Assembly (NCBI GenBank): GCA_963701435.1
Contig: CAVPAL010000018.1
Span: 14,195-78,194, forward strand
DNA length: 64,000 nucleotides
From: JAACFF01 sp963701435
GTDB taxonomy: Bacteria; Chloroflexota; Anaerolineae; Promineifilales; Promineifilaceae
Direction: 5' to 3'
The first letter of the stretch is position 1. Every line of letters begins with the position of its first letter. Positions 1-9,134 of the stretch are shown in pieces. A program made the position numbers and the translations under genes. The notes under the pieces are model-generated. The model was not told the origin of the DNA and did not search any database. It saw nothing but the letters and a program-made list of their open reading frames with translations.

Positions 1-17
1 CTGCGGTTTACCTAATA
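1..17. repeat. 17-bp sequence shared with the hairpin end near 24.9 kb
   Basis: The first 17 bases are identical to 24938-24954, which form the right arm and flank of a hairpin there. Here the match overlaps the stop codon of the ABC ATPase gene. It is probably the edge of a small dispersed hairpin repeat whose other half lies outside the window. Confidence 0.45.
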
Positions 18-764
18 CCCTGTCCAATCAGCTCCACCGACATATTCATCACGCGTGATATTGCCGTCTATAATCTCGATCACGCGCGGAATCCGGCGGG
101 CCAGCTCCTTATCATGCGTCACCATTAGCAATGTCTTGCCTTGATCGACCAGTTCCTGAAACAAGAGAAAAACATCATCCGTCGTACGCGTGTCCAGGTT
201 GCCGGTAGGCTCATCAGCGACGAGTAACGGCGGGTCATTGGCCAGCGCGCGGGCGATCGCGGCCCTTTGCTGCTGGCCACCGGAAACCTGACCCGGCAGT
301 TTATTGGCCTGATCGGCCAGGCTTACGCTTTCCAAGAGGCGCAAGGCTCGTTCTTCCCGCTCTTTCGTTGTGAATTTGCGTGCAAAGTCCATCGGCAAGA
401 TGATATTTTGCAGCAAGCTGAGCGCCGGCAGCATCTGGAAAAACTGAAAAATTATGCCCACATGCTCTCCACGCCAGTTGGCGAGTTGATTCTCACTCAT
501 TTTATGAACTTCGCGACCGGTCACGATCACTTCGCCGGATGAAGGGTGGTCGATGCCCGTGATCATATTTAGTAAAGTGGACTTGCCGTTGCCGGATGGT
601 CCCATGATGGTTAAGAACTCACCTTTCCGTACATCAAAAGAGATGCCCTTGAGAATCGTCAGTTCATCATCACCCATCGGGAAACGCTTGATTACGTTCT
701 TGACGGCGACGATAGGATCTTTGTTGCGCCCGTTGCTGCTCATTTTCTCGTTCATAATACCCAT
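12..764 (-). CDS. ABC transporter ATP-binding protein (LolD/MacB type)
   Basis: ATPase subunit of an ABC transporter of the LolD/MacB/FtsE group, which powers lipoprotein or small-molecule export or works with FtsX-like permeases at the inner face of the membrane. All motifs are visible in 250 residues: Walker A GPSGNGKST, Q-loop in IIFQFFQ, signature VSGGQQQR, Walker B LLVADEP with D-loop GNLDT, and H-loop VTHD. The length is usual for a stand-alone ATPase. The first 15-20 residues are poorly conserved, and an internal ATG could be the true start. The permease is not in the window and would lie beyond position 1, downstream on this strand. The substrate cannot be told. Confidence 0.9.
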   Translation of the reverse strand: MGIMNEKMSSNGRNKDPIVAVKNVIKRFPMGDDELTILKGISFDVRKGEFLTIMGPSGNGKSTLLNMITGIDHPSSGEVIVTGREVHKMSENQLANWRGEHVGIIFQFFQMLPALSLLQNIILPMDFARKFTTKEREERALRLLESVSLADQANKLPGQVSGGQQQRAAIARALANDPPLLVADEPTGNLDTRTTDDVFLLFQELVDQGKTLLMVTHDKELARRIPRVIEIIDGNITRDEYVGGADWTGY

Positions 765-792
765 CCGTCAGGGTGGCAAAATATGCCCATCA

Positions 793-1980
793 CTATGCAG
801 CGGATGCCGCCCAGATCAAGCCGTCTGTCGGTTTGTAAAGCCCGGTATCATACCAGGCATCTACATCGACTATTTTTTCTCCTTGCGTCGCCATACTCAA
901 ATCGATGTGAGTCCACGTATGCTGCTGCAGGAAAGCTGTCATGCGGCCATATTTCTCCTCCTGCAGCAGACGCGCGGCCGTCATGCCAAAATTGGTGGCG
1001 CCTAACAGATCCTGGCCGTCCGGCGTTCCCGTGCGCATCAAGTAAGTAAGCTGTTGGAAAAAAACTTCTTCGCCGGTCAGATTCTGCAGCAGTTCCGCAG
1101 CGATTAGACCGCTGCTTTGTAAGCCGGTGGCGGCAGCGTCCATGCCTGTTCCATTTTTTACCTCGGCGAAACTGTGCGGTGACAGATGCTCCTCTACCTC
1201 CGCCAGCTTCTGCGGTGCGATCCGCGATCCATTGGTCACCGTCACAATGGCATAATTACTGGGCGTCATGTTTTTATCTTGCTGTACCAGATAGGCCAAT
1301 CTCAGCGGATCATAGGGCACTTCGGGGATCAGGGCACGGTCCACACCGGCCAGGTAGGCCATCAGCAGGGCGCTGTAGCCGGAGTGGTTGCCAAAAGTCT
1401 CTATAACGATCACCTGTTCGCGTGATCCTGCCAGCGCGCGCAGTTGATGCACAAAGGACACGCCACGCGCTAATCCCGTACTGAAACCCAGGGTGTAGTC
1501 AGTGCCATTAATATTATTGTGAATCGTTTTGGGAATGGCGATGATCGGGATTCCCTTTGCGCTCAAATAAGCCGCATAGCGCAGCATATCGTCATCGCCA
1601 AGCACGATCAGCGCCTTTACCCCCAGGCGCTCGACAACGGCCGTTAAATGTGCAGTCATATCCTGAACTTTATCATCATCTTCTCGCAGAAATGGCGGCA
1701 CGTGGGCGGGCGGCGTATGGCGCGGATCCAGGCGGGAAGAATGCAAAAACGAGCCGGGAGTCTGATCGATGGCCCGGATGCGGTTCTTGGTCAACTCGAT
1801 AAACTGCTGGCTGAATGTAGAAGGGTCACGTGGATTATATTGGAGCAACCCTTCCCACCCCTTGCGGACGCCGATTGGTTCAAATCCTAAGTCGATAACC
1901 CGGTATACAAGACTTTTCAGGCACATATTCAACCCGGGTACATCGCCGCCCCCGGTCAGAATCGCTACTCTTTTGCTCAT
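793..1980 (-). CDS. 6-phosphofructokinase-family protein with altered catalytic motif
   Basis: Member of the phosphofructokinase fold family, which phosphorylates fructose 6-phosphate with ATP or pyrophosphate. The N-terminal GGGDVPGLN loop, the LGDDDML stretch in place of GGDGS, and the substrate loop are recognisable. The family motif PxTIDND reads PKTIHNN here, so the catalytic Asp (Asp127 of E. coli PfkA) is His and the following Asp is Asn. The MGR substrate loop reads TFGN. A frame could begin at 2064, but the start at 1980 gives MSKRVAILTGGGD, the normal family N-terminus, with an AAGGAAGG ribosome-binding site upstream. Activity as a classical PFK is doubtful. It could be a regulatory or changed-specificity paralogue. 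Confidence 0.8.
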   Translation of the reverse strand: MSKRVAILTGGGDVPGLNMCLKSLVYRVIDLGFEPIGVRKGWEGLLQYNPRDPSTFSQQFIELTKNRIRAIDQTPGSFLHSSRLDPRHTPPAHVPPFLREDDDKVQDMTAHLTAVVERLGVKALIVLGDDDMLRYAAYLSAKGIPIIAIPKTIHNNINGTDYTLGFSTGLARGVSFVHQLRALAGSREQVIVIETFGNHSGYSALLMAYLAGVDRALIPEVPYDPLRLAYLVQQDKNMTPSNYAIVTVTNGSRIAPQKLAEVEEHLSPHSFAEVKNGTGMDAAATGLQSSGLIAAELLQNLTGEEVFFQQLTYLMRTGTPDGQDLLGATNFGMTAARLLQEEKYGRMTAFLQQHTWTHIDLSMATQGEKIVDVDAWYDTGLYKPTDGLIWAASAA

Positions 1981-2002
1981 GGTCAGACTTCCTTCCTTGC
2001 AA

Positions 2003-2023
2003 AGCAACCAAAACCTGGTTGCT
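2003..2023. promoter_or_regulatory. Inverted repeat upstream of the PFK-like gene
   Basis: Perfect 8-bp arms AGCAACCA and TGGTTGCT with a 5-bp spacer, 23 bp upstream of the PFK-like start codon in a divergent intergenic region. Operator or 5' UTR hairpin; the role is inferred from position only. Confidence 0.35.
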
Positions 2024-2115
2024 AATGTATGAACATTATAAATGCCAGATATGCTGCCTGACAAGGGGCAAATCGGTCTCGGCCGTCAAACAGATCACAT
2101 GGCAACCAGTTTAAA

Positions 2116-2139
2116 AGTGAAACCAGTAACAGTTTCACT
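2116..2139. promoter_or_regulatory. Inverted repeat upstream of the DUF2723 gene
   Basis: Perfect arms AGTGAAAC and GTTTCACT around an 8-bp spacer, 58 bp before the DUF2723 start in the divergent region. Operator-like; no regulator can be assigned. Confidence 0.35.
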
Positions 2140-2196
2140 GATGACCAACGGCCGTTTCCTTTCCCCCAATTCTCAATTCCCATACAATAGCGGCCA

Positions 2197-3852
2197 ATGA
2201 AAACAAAGCTTGTCGCTGTCTTGTTATTTTTGCTCGTTTTGGGCTTTTACCTGCTCACCATGCAGCCTTCGCTGGCGTGGGGAGACGGCATCCGCTTGCA
2301 GCGCGAGGCCGTCACGGCCGAATCCTTCATCCTGGCCGAAATCGTAAACGTCGAGTTTGCGCCTGATCCCTGGCCCTTTGCGCGTTTAGGCGTGGCCGCC
2401 TGGGATCACCCGCTGTATGTGATGCTGGGCTACGGGCTGGTGCAGGCGCTGCCCATGCTCCACGACCTGTGGCTGGTGAATCTGATCTCGGCCATTTTTG
2501 GCGCGGGCGCGGTGGTTGTGCTGTTTTTGTGGCTGTTTGCCAATACGCGCTCGACGCTGGCGGCTCTGTTTGCAGCCCTGGCGCTGGCCGTTTCCCACAC
2601 CTTTTGGTGGCACGCCGCCACGCCGGAAGTGTATACGCTGTTCGCCTTTTTGCTGCTGCTGGCGGTGTATGCCTATGATCTGTATGAGCACAACGGCCGT
2701 TTCCGCTACCTCCTCCTATCCGCCTTTGTTTTTGGCCTGGGCCTCGCCAATCACCTGCTGGCGGGGCTGCTGCTGCCGGCGCTGCTGATCTACTGGCTGC
2801 TGCGCCCCCAGGCATGGCGCGCGCTGCGGCTCAAACCCGTACAATATATGTGGCTGGCGCTCGCTTTTTTGCTTGGTTTTGCGCCCTATTGGGTGCAGTT
2901 ATTGCGGCTGCTGCGTACATTTCCGCTCGCCGAGGTGGTCGGACCGGCCGCCGGTGTCACTTTTTTGCAAGGTTCGCTGGCGGTCACGCCCGATGCGCTG
3001 CTGCAAAGTATCGTCAGCTATCTGATCTTCCTGGTTTACAACTTCAACCCGTTGGGCGTTTTGTTGGGGTTGTATGGCTGGTGGGTCGGACGGCGCGCCT
3101 ACCGCGATTTGTGGGCCAAGGCGCTGGCGCTCTACCTGGTCTACCTGGTTTTTGGCCTCTTCTACCAGGTCGCCGACCAGTTCGCCTTTTTTTTAGGCTC
3201 CTACCTCTTTTGGGCGGCGGCGATGGGCTTGGGCGCGGCCTATCTGGCAGCGGCCGTTTGGCCGCAGCGACGGCGCGCCTTAGGCTTGGGATTGGCCATT
3301 TCCATCGTGGTGATGCCCCTGTTTTATGGCCTGACGCCTGATTTGCTGCGCAGCGTCGGCGTCACCGAAGCGGTGTTTGGCGTGCCGCAAATCGGAACCG
3401 GCGTGCGCGATGGGCTGGCTTATTACGTCGATCCCAACAAACGCGGCGACACGGCAGCCTCCACATTTGGGTCAGAAACCCTCAACGCCCTGCCGCCCGA
3501 CGCCGTTGTGCTGGCGGAATGGTATGTCGATACGGATGAATATTTTGTCCTGCGTTACTTTATCGCTGTCGAAGGGCAGCGTCCTGATGTGGAGATCGTC
3601 GGCTGGCCGACCGAAGACCCGTTCACGTTTGATCCCGCGCTGGCCACGCAGTTGGTGGCCGAACAACTACCGCAGCGCCCGGTCTATCTGGCTTCATTGA
3701 GCAGTGAATTTTATGACGCCCCCGCCCTGCTGCGCGACTACTGCATCCAACCTGAACATAATTTATATCGTGTTACTCCCCGTGAATTGGTTGAGGGACG
3801 GTTGTGTTTGGGAGTGGAAACGGCCGTTACGCTGTCTAATGTAACCCAATAA
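2197..3852 (+). CDS. DUF2723 (TMEM260-like) polytopic membrane protein
   Basis: Integral membrane protein of the DUF2723 family, related to GT-C-fold protein O-mannosyltransferases such as TMEM260. The N-terminus has a transmembrane segment followed by the family pattern SLAWGDG and, after a short loop, DHPLY (usually WGDSGE ... HPPGYPLY). About ten hydrophobic segments follow, then a soluble C-terminal part of about 150 residues. The membrane topology and the acidic first loop fit a lipid-linked sugar glycosyltransferase, but donor and acceptor are unknown. Monocistronic, followed by a strong hairpin. No clear ribosome-binding site is seen before the ATG. Confidence 0.75.
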   Translation: MKTKLVAVLLFLLVLGFYLLTMQPSLAWGDGIRLQREAVTAESFILAEIVNVEFAPDPWPFARLGVAAWDHPLYVMLGYGLVQALPMLHDLWLVNLISAIFGAGAVVVLFLWLFANTRSTLAALFAALALAVSHTFWWHAATPEVYTLFAFLLLLAVYAYDLYEHNGRFRYLLLSAFVFGLGLANHLLAGLLLPALLIYWLLRPQAWRALRLKPVQYMWLALAFLLGFAPYWVQLLRLLRTFPLAEVVGPAAGVTFLQGSLAVTPDALLQSIVSYLIFLVYNFNPLGVLLGLYGWWVGRRAYRDLWAKALALYLVYLVFGLFYQVADQFAFFLGSYLFWAAAMGLGAAYLAAAVWPQRRRALGLGLAISIVVMPLFYGLTPDLLRSVGVTEAVFGVPQIGTGVRDGLAYYVDPNKRGDTAASTFGSETLNALPPDAVVLAEWYVDTDEYFVLRYFIAVEGQRPDVEIVGWPTEDPFTFDPALATQLVAEQLPQRPVYLASLSSEFYDAPALLRDYCIQPEHNLYRVTPRELVEGRLCLGVETAVTLSNVTQ

Positions 3853-3877
3853 ACGGTCCAGGAGTCTGGCGAATTTA

Positions 3878-3908
3878 AGACCTGTCAGGCGGTGAACCTG
3901 ACAGGTCT
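3878..3908. terminator. Strong hairpin after the DUF2723 gene
   Basis: Perfect 12-bp stem AGACCTGTCAGG / CCTGACAGGTCT with a 7-base loop, 26 bp after the stop codon and followed by an A-rich stretch. It lies between convergent genes and could stop transcription from both sides; there is no clean T tract on the plus strand. Confidence 0.6.
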
Positions 3909-3987
3909 GGTAAAATAAAAAACGCCGGTGTCCAGTATATTCGTTGAGCCGGACAACTATCTGCCATCAAAATGGGCGCTGCCCATT

Positions 3988-4302
3988 TTACATTTGGAAG
4001 GTTTCATAAACAGAAACCTGGCCGCCGTATTTCAAATGCGGATGATCTTGCGCCTTTGCTACAGCCGCATCAAGAGAATCTGCAGCAATAATAGTGTATC
4101 CGGTTGCAGGCGGCGAACTAACAGGCCCATCCCCTACACCACTGGCGCTTAAATGTTTGGATGCGCCAAAAGGGTTACCGCCGTCTACAATAGCGGCTCC
4201 CAAACCTTCATACCAGGCGCCCCAGGCAGCCATGACAGTTGCTTGTTCTGCTTCACTCTCTGGCATACCGCCGCCCGTATAAACTAAAACAAAATTGGTC
4301 AT
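3988..4302 (-). CDS. YCII-like domain protein
   Basis: Small 104-residue protein of the YCII-related superfamily (dimeric alpha/beta ferredoxin-like fold). It begins MTNFVLVYTGGGMPES, has the middle WGAWYEGLGAAIVDGGNPF typical of DGPF/YCII proteins, and ends with the GYTIIAADSLDAAVAKA segment that precedes the last strand. Members often sit beside ECF sigma factors or serve as small oxidoreductase-like proteins. A ribosome-binding site AAGGAG lies 8 bases before the ATG. No partner gene is adjacent, so a specific function cannot be named. Confidence 0.75.
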   Translation of the reverse strand: MTNFVLVYTGGGMPESEAEQATVMAAWGAWYEGLGAAIVDGGNPFGASKHLSASGVGDGPVSSPPATGYTIIAADSLDAAVAKAQDHPHLKYGGQVSVYETFQM

Positions 4303-4570
4303 TTTACTATCTCCTTGAATATGATTTTGTATTTTTTCTATTAATATGACGATCGGCAGATAGGATAATCGACACGTTCAGGCCCACATTCCTATTTCGA
4401 CAGAAAATGTGCCCGCTTAGCGCATCAAATCCACCCTGCCTGACTATATTACTAGCCTATACATTTGATGAAGTAAGGAATAATACAATCATACTACACT
4501 CACATAGCTTCCTTTTCCTCTGCGCGTCCCTCCGTATGTCCTCCGTGCGCCTCCGTGTAATTCCTGCCTC

Positions 4571-6782
4571 TTATGGCGGTGGGAGCAGAATTTGGTCTTC
4601 GATGGCAGCGCGGTTGGGTACGTAGGCCACCTGCAAACAGCGCGTCAACAGCAGATTGGCTTCCAGATACTGCTCCAGCCGTTTATGCAGCGGTTCTGAC
4701 AACTGCCAGCGTTCGTCCAGTTCCTCTTTTGTGACGCTGATTTGCCGGTATGGATCCCGCTCATCCCGATATTTTTCCAGCACAGTCACAAATTCTTCTC
4801 CAAGGATGCGCCAAGCTGCCCAATCTTCTGAGCCTTGCGGAGCTTTTAGCTGCTCTAATTCAAGCTGAAACAACGTATCTCCACGAGAACGGGCAAGGTC
4901 GAGGGTGCGTTCGAGAGAGAGTTCGAGGTAACGAACGATAGCATGGTCGAGATCTTGTTCGAGGTCAAAGTCGCGGGCAAGGTCACGGGTGCGGGAAAGG
5001 TCACGGGTGTAACTCCGAGTACCGGCGAGAGTGAGGGCAATATCTTCAATGTCGCGCTTAAGGTCAAGATCCAGAGCGCGGGCAAGCTTATGGGCAAGAT
5101 CACGGGAGAAGGCAAGAAGGCCATAGCGGTCAAGAGCTTGGTTAAGAGCAAGGGTGCGAGCAACGGCGGGATCGTAGTCACTAGCAGGGGCAAGGGCGCG
5201 AGCATATTGAAGCAAAAACGCGCGCAGCGCCGCCGGTCTGTAGACCGCCGCCGCTGCTGCGCGTTTTTGCTCGCACCACCTCAAGATTGAAACCAACTGC
5301 GGTTCGCTGGCAATCAGGTCGCCTGTCTTTGCCAGATACAACCGGCAAAATTCTGTCGCGTCAGCCAGCATGCCCGCCGTCAACAAAAAGACCTCGCGCC
5401 AGCGGTCATCACCCACATGCTGCATCAAACGTTCCACCGTGCCCTGGTTTTCATTATCCACCACATAAGACGGCGGCAAAATATTCCTGCAGCGTCAGAT
5501 GGGAAAAGGAATGAATACGCCGCGCGCGCTCCACAAAAATGCCGTGCTGCGCCTCCATTGTTTTTAACACGCGTTCACCATCCGGCTCCTCCAATCCCGG
5601 CACGCCCAACAAATAACGCTCAATCAGCCCTACCACCTCTTTTTCACGTAAAAAGTAATCCCCCTTTTCAAAAGTTTGAGCCGCAATAAACGCCAGCATT
5701 TTCTGTTTGTGCTTCAACGAGAGCTGTTTGTAAACGGTGTCGCGGCTGATATTGCGGCTGGCGTCCCATCTGACCAGCAGGGCGCGCGTGGCCTCGTCAT
5801 AAATCTCGTCCCGGTTGGGCGGGAATTCATTGCGTTCCTCATACACCAGGCACAGCAGCCCCAGCAGCAGCGGTATCTGCGCCAGCTCGCGCACTGCTTT
5901 ATTCTCTTCATTTTGCAGCAGTTCCCGGCGGCAGTTTTGCGCTTTAACTTTGTCGCCAACAAACCAGAGGTCAATGTAGCGCCCCATTTGGTCGCCGTCA
6001 AAATCCGCCATTTCCACATAGTCAAACTGCGTAAAGGAATAGTCGCTGGCCGCCACGCGGCAGGTCAGCAGCATCGGGCAGGCGCTGTAGCGGAAGACAA
6101 AATCATTCAGGCGGTTGATCATCTGCCCGCGCTGGTTATCGGCCAGATTGACCTCATCCAGCCCGTCAAAAAGCACAATCGCCTTGCCATCCTTGAGCAG
6201 CTTTTCCACAAACGGCCCCGGTTCAGGAAATTGATGCACATAGAACTGGTGGGCAATAAAGTCAACAATCTCCCGCCCGGAATCGGCCAGCTCCTTCAGC
6301 GTCACAAAAACCGGCATTTTGTCAATGTCGCCCTTGATGGCGCGCAGGGCGGTGTGCTTCAGGAAGGTCGTTTTGCCCGCGCCCGGCTTGCCCAAAATAA
6401 ACAGCTTCTCAAATTCCCCCACGGCCTCGTCACCGGGCAGACGCCGCACGCGTTTGTGCCAATCAAAATCACGCGGGTCAAACTCCGTTTTCAACTGCTC
6501 GATGTCATAACGGCGCTCAGCGGAGAGTTTGTCAAGCACATTGACGTGGGTGAAGACATTTTCCAGCGGCTCCGCGTCCATACGCCCCAAAATGCGCACA
6601 AAACCGACGCGCTCAAAGAGGCTGGTGTAGTAGGTCTCAATGCTCCAGCGCCATTTCGCTTCGTCCCAGCCCCGTTTGGCCGTCTTCTCCAACGCCGTTT
6701 TGCCATACTCTGACCAGAGCCAGTTCACGGCCGTTCCAATTGTCGCCAGAATCTCCGCTGGAATAAAAAAAGCCATCGCCAT
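4571..6782 (-). pseudogene. NACHT-domain STAND ATPase, split by one frameshift
   Basis: Large NACHT NTPase of the bacterial bNACHT type, several members of which protect against phage. The first frame (6782-5454) has an N-terminal helical region, Walker A LGKPGAGKTTF (about residue 131), Walker B VLFDGLDEV (about 204), a sensor-type TCR motif and winged-helix regions, reaching LQEYFAA. The second frame (to 4571) continues without loss as SYVVDNEN...WREVFLLTAGML, the standard continuation. One extra base near GCCGCCG at about 5466-5472 separates them. The C-terminal part contains degenerate repeats rich in RDLARDLD-like units. The start at 6782 has a GAGGGG ribosome-binding site. The shift may be a sequencing error, so the gene could be intact, about 730 residues. 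Confidence 0.75.
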
Positions 6783-7053
6783 CTACCCCTCATCATAAAC
6801 GTCATAAACACCAACAACTGCCTGGAAATCATATCAGCCGCCCTGCCGGGGAGCAAACGCGGCCGGTCATGACATTTTGCCGCCCCAAATATGACAAGTG
6901 ACACGTGACGAAACGGCCGTTTTTCACGTACTGTGCCAGATATAGGCGCGGATATCCCCGCGCAAATTCCCACTGAACCTTACCAACAATCATTTAGGTT
7001 CGTCGTAACATTGACGAAGATCAAAAACGGCAACCGGCCAACCAACCTCGCAT
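6783..7053. other. Intergenic region upstream of the NACHT gene
   Basis: No gene seen. It holds the NACHT gene promoter region, one AAACGGCCGTTTT palindrome near 6931 and the sequence AGTGACACGTGA near 6898. Its right end (about 7034-7053) is part of the flank that is duplicated with the neighbouring inverted-repeat element. Confidence 0.5.
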
Positions 7054-7210
7054 GGTAGGGGCCAGGCAATCGGCCAACACATTTGCCATTCACAACGGCA
7101 TTGTCACCGATTGCCTCGCCCGCACGTTCGGCCCACCAACCCGGGCGACGCGATGGGTGAAAACGTTTTGGTGAACATCGCACGTCATGCTCCATCGCAT
7201 CGCCCCTACC
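7054..7210. repeat. Miniature inverted-repeat element, copy 1
   Basis: 157-bp element bounded by GGTAGGGGC and its complement GCCCCTACC. Inside is a second inverted pair, AGGCAATCGG and CCGATTGCCT. It has no coding capacity. Copy 2 is almost identical over its length, and the approximately 20-bp flank GGCCAACCAACC is repeated too, so copies 1 and 2 arose by tandem duplication. Confidence 0.8.
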
Positions 7211-7259
7211 CAATTATTTGGTGGAACCGGCCGGCGCGATCGGCCAACCAACCACGCAC

Positions 7260-7415
7260 GGTAGGGCCAGGCAATCGGCCAACACATTTGCCATTCACAA
7301 CGGCATTGTCACCGATTGCCTCGCCCGCACGTTCGGCCCACCAACCCGGGCGACGCGATGGGTGAAAACGTTTTGGTGAACATCGCGCGTATCCCCCCAT
7401 CGCATCGCGCCCACC
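7260..7415. repeat. Miniature inverted-repeat element, copy 2
   Basis: 156-bp near-identical copy of the element at 7054, with one G fewer in the left terminus and a slightly degenerate right terminus GCGCCCACC. It ends 51 bp before asnA and therefore supplies or displaces the asnA upstream region. Confidence 0.8.
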
Positions 7416-7466
7416 GTTTTTTGAGCATTCATAAATCGTTACTGCGAACGAATCTGGAGAAAAAAC

Positions 7467-8603
7467 ATGCAAGCCCTAGACAAAACCGCTGATTTAGCCG
7501 GCCCCGGCATCGGTGATTACGCCGAATTGGCCCACATCCTGCCCGCCGACTACCAACCCCTCTTAACGCCCAAAGAAACCCAAAAAGCGCTCTACGCCGT
7601 CAAAACCTACATCGAAGAAAACCTGTGCAAAGCGCTCAACTTAATGATGGTCTCCGTGCCGCTGATTGTCGATTCAAGCAGCGGCGTCAATGATTACCTC
7701 GATCGTGACGGCTCGCGCACGCCCGTGCAGTTCCACATCTCCAACGATTACGGCAAAAACCCCATCGACGCCGAAGTCGTCCAGGCCGCCACCAAGTGGA
7801 AGCGTATGGCGCTGCGGCAGTTTGACATGCAGGTCGGCGAAGGTCTGTGTACCGACATGCATGCCGTGCGCAAGGATTATTTCCTCGACCACGACCACAG
7901 CGCCTATGTGGACCAGTGGGATTGGGAGCGCGTCATTACGCCCGAGCAGCGCAATCTCGACTTCCTCACCGACGTCGTCAAACGCATCTGGAAGGTACTC
8001 AAAGGGGCCGAAACATACGCTCAGGAGCTGTTCCCGCAGCTCAAAACAGACAAATACCCTAATCTGCCGGATGAATTGACCTTTCTCCACGCCGAAGAAA
8101 TCCTGGAAATGTACCCCGACCTGCCGCGTAAGACGCGCGAGACGCAGGTGCTGCAAGAATATCCGGCCATCTTCATTTACGGTATCGGCTGGAAGCTGGC
8201 CGACGGCTATCCGCACGAAATGCGCGCCGCCGATTATGATGATTGGGTCACGCCTACAGTTTCGAAAGACGGCCGTCCCATGCACGGTCTCAACGGCGAC
8301 ATCCTGGTCTGGAATCCGGTCACGCGCCGCCGCCACGAACTCACGTCGATGGGCGTCCGCGTTAATGCAGAAACGCTCGTGCAGCAGTTAGAAATAACCG
8401 GCCAGCTCGATTTTCTGGAGCTGCCCTACCATCAGGCTATTCTCAACGACGAGATTCCGCTGAGCATTGGCGGCGGCATTGGCCAATCACGCACCACCAT
8501 GCTGCTGCTGCGTAAAGCGCACCTGGGCGAGGTCAGCGTGACGGTCTGGCCCCAAATTTTGAAGGACATGTGCGCCGAACGGAATATTTTTGTGTTGGAA
8601 TAA
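7467..8603 (+). CDS. asnA: Aspartate-ammonia ligase
   Basis: AsnA makes L-asparagine from aspartate, ammonia and ATP in the cytosol. It is a class II aminoacyl-tRNA synthetase paralogue. The 378-residue frame has the family hallmarks: VSVPLIVDSSSGVND, the segment RTPVQFHISND, the core HSAYVDQWDWERVI, and the C-terminal class II motif 3 region GGIGQSRTTMLLL with the ATP-binding arginine. It is slightly longer than the E. coli enzyme (330 residues). A GGAG ribosome-binding site precedes the ATG at 7467. It stands alone between inverted-repeat elements (two upstream, one 10 bp after the stop). Confidence 0.95.
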   Translation: MQALDKTADLAGPGIGDYAELAHILPADYQPLLTPKETQKALYAVKTYIEENLCKALNLMMVSVPLIVDSSSGVNDYLDRDGSRTPVQFHISNDYGKNPIDAEVVQAATKWKRMALRQFDMQVGEGLCTDMHAVRKDYFLDHDHSAYVDQWDWERVITPEQRNLDFLTDVVKRIWKVLKGAETYAQELFPQLKTDKYPNLPDELTFLHAEEILEMYPDLPRKTRETQVLQEYPAIFIYGIGWKLADGYPHEMRAADYDDWVTPTVSKDGRPMHGLNGDILVWNPVTRRRHELTSMGVRVNAETLVQQLEITGQLDFLELPYHQAILNDEIPLSIGGGIGQSRTTMLLLRKAHLGEVSVTVWPQILKDMCAERNIFVLE

Positions 8604-8613
8604 CCAACAATTC

Positions 8614-8766
8614 GGTAGGGGCAAGGCAATCGGCAAACAGACGCCATGCAGAACGGACTCGTCACCGATTGCCTCGCCCGCACAATCGACCAACTAGCTG
8701 GGCGAGACGAGGGGAGACAATGCATGGATGCATTGCAAGCGCAATACCCCATCTAGCGCCCCTACC
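8614..8766. repeat. Miniature inverted-repeat element, copy 3
   Basis: Diverged 153-bp relative of the two elements before asnA, with the same ends GGTAGGGGC ... GCCCCTACC and the internal pair AGGCAATCGG / CACCGATTGCCT. It starts 10 bp after the asnA stop and can fold into a long cruciform, so it may act as the asnA terminator. Confidence 0.75.
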
Positions 8767-8778
8767 CGACGTTGATTA

Positions 8779-8976
8779 AAATTGGCGGCTGTCTTCTGGC
8801 AGGGAACGGCCGTTTTTTTGCGTCAGGGTCTGCACAACCGGCGCAGAAAAATTGGGCGTATTGAGGGTGAACAAAAGCTGCCAGACAACAACTAGCGGCT
8901 GATTTTGCACGGCTTGTTTGAATCGGGGCCAGTTTTGGCGCGCATAGAGCCAGTTAAAGAGAGATGGATACGGCCG
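8779..8976 (-). pseudogene. Possible C-terminal remnant of a lost gene
   Basis: An open frame of 66 codons without a start codon, bounded upstream by an in-frame stop. The translation (PYPSLFNWLYARQNWP..., ending LPEDSRQF) has protein-like composition and is rich in W, Y and F. I do not recognise the family. It may be the tail of a deleted minus-strand gene. Nothing else is seen in 8977-9134, the rest of this gap. Confidence 0.3.
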
Positions 8977-9134
8977 TTACCGGTCTTTGCTGTACTATAC
9001 GAAAACGATTTGCCGGCAAAAGCTGATCGCGCGCCCGGTCACGCACATCATTCCACATATATTTAGCCTACAGAAAAATCACGCTTTCGTCCCCCATCCT
9101 CCATCAAATTACCAGGCTGTTATCAAACGGCTTG

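Noticed and set aside
1870..1890. tRNA T-loop-like GGTTCAAATCC
   Set aside because: It lies within the PFK-like coding sequence and no cloverleaf can be built around it. No tRNA or rRNA was found in the window.
5676..6713. Long plus-strand open frame of 345 codons opposite the NACHT gene
   Set aside because: Its codons mirror the NACHT frame, it has no domain or ribosome-binding site, and the minus-strand frame contains clear Walker motifs.
7416..7466. Riboswitch or T-box leader of asnA
   Set aside because: Only 51 bp separate the repeat element from the start codon, and no leader motif is seen.
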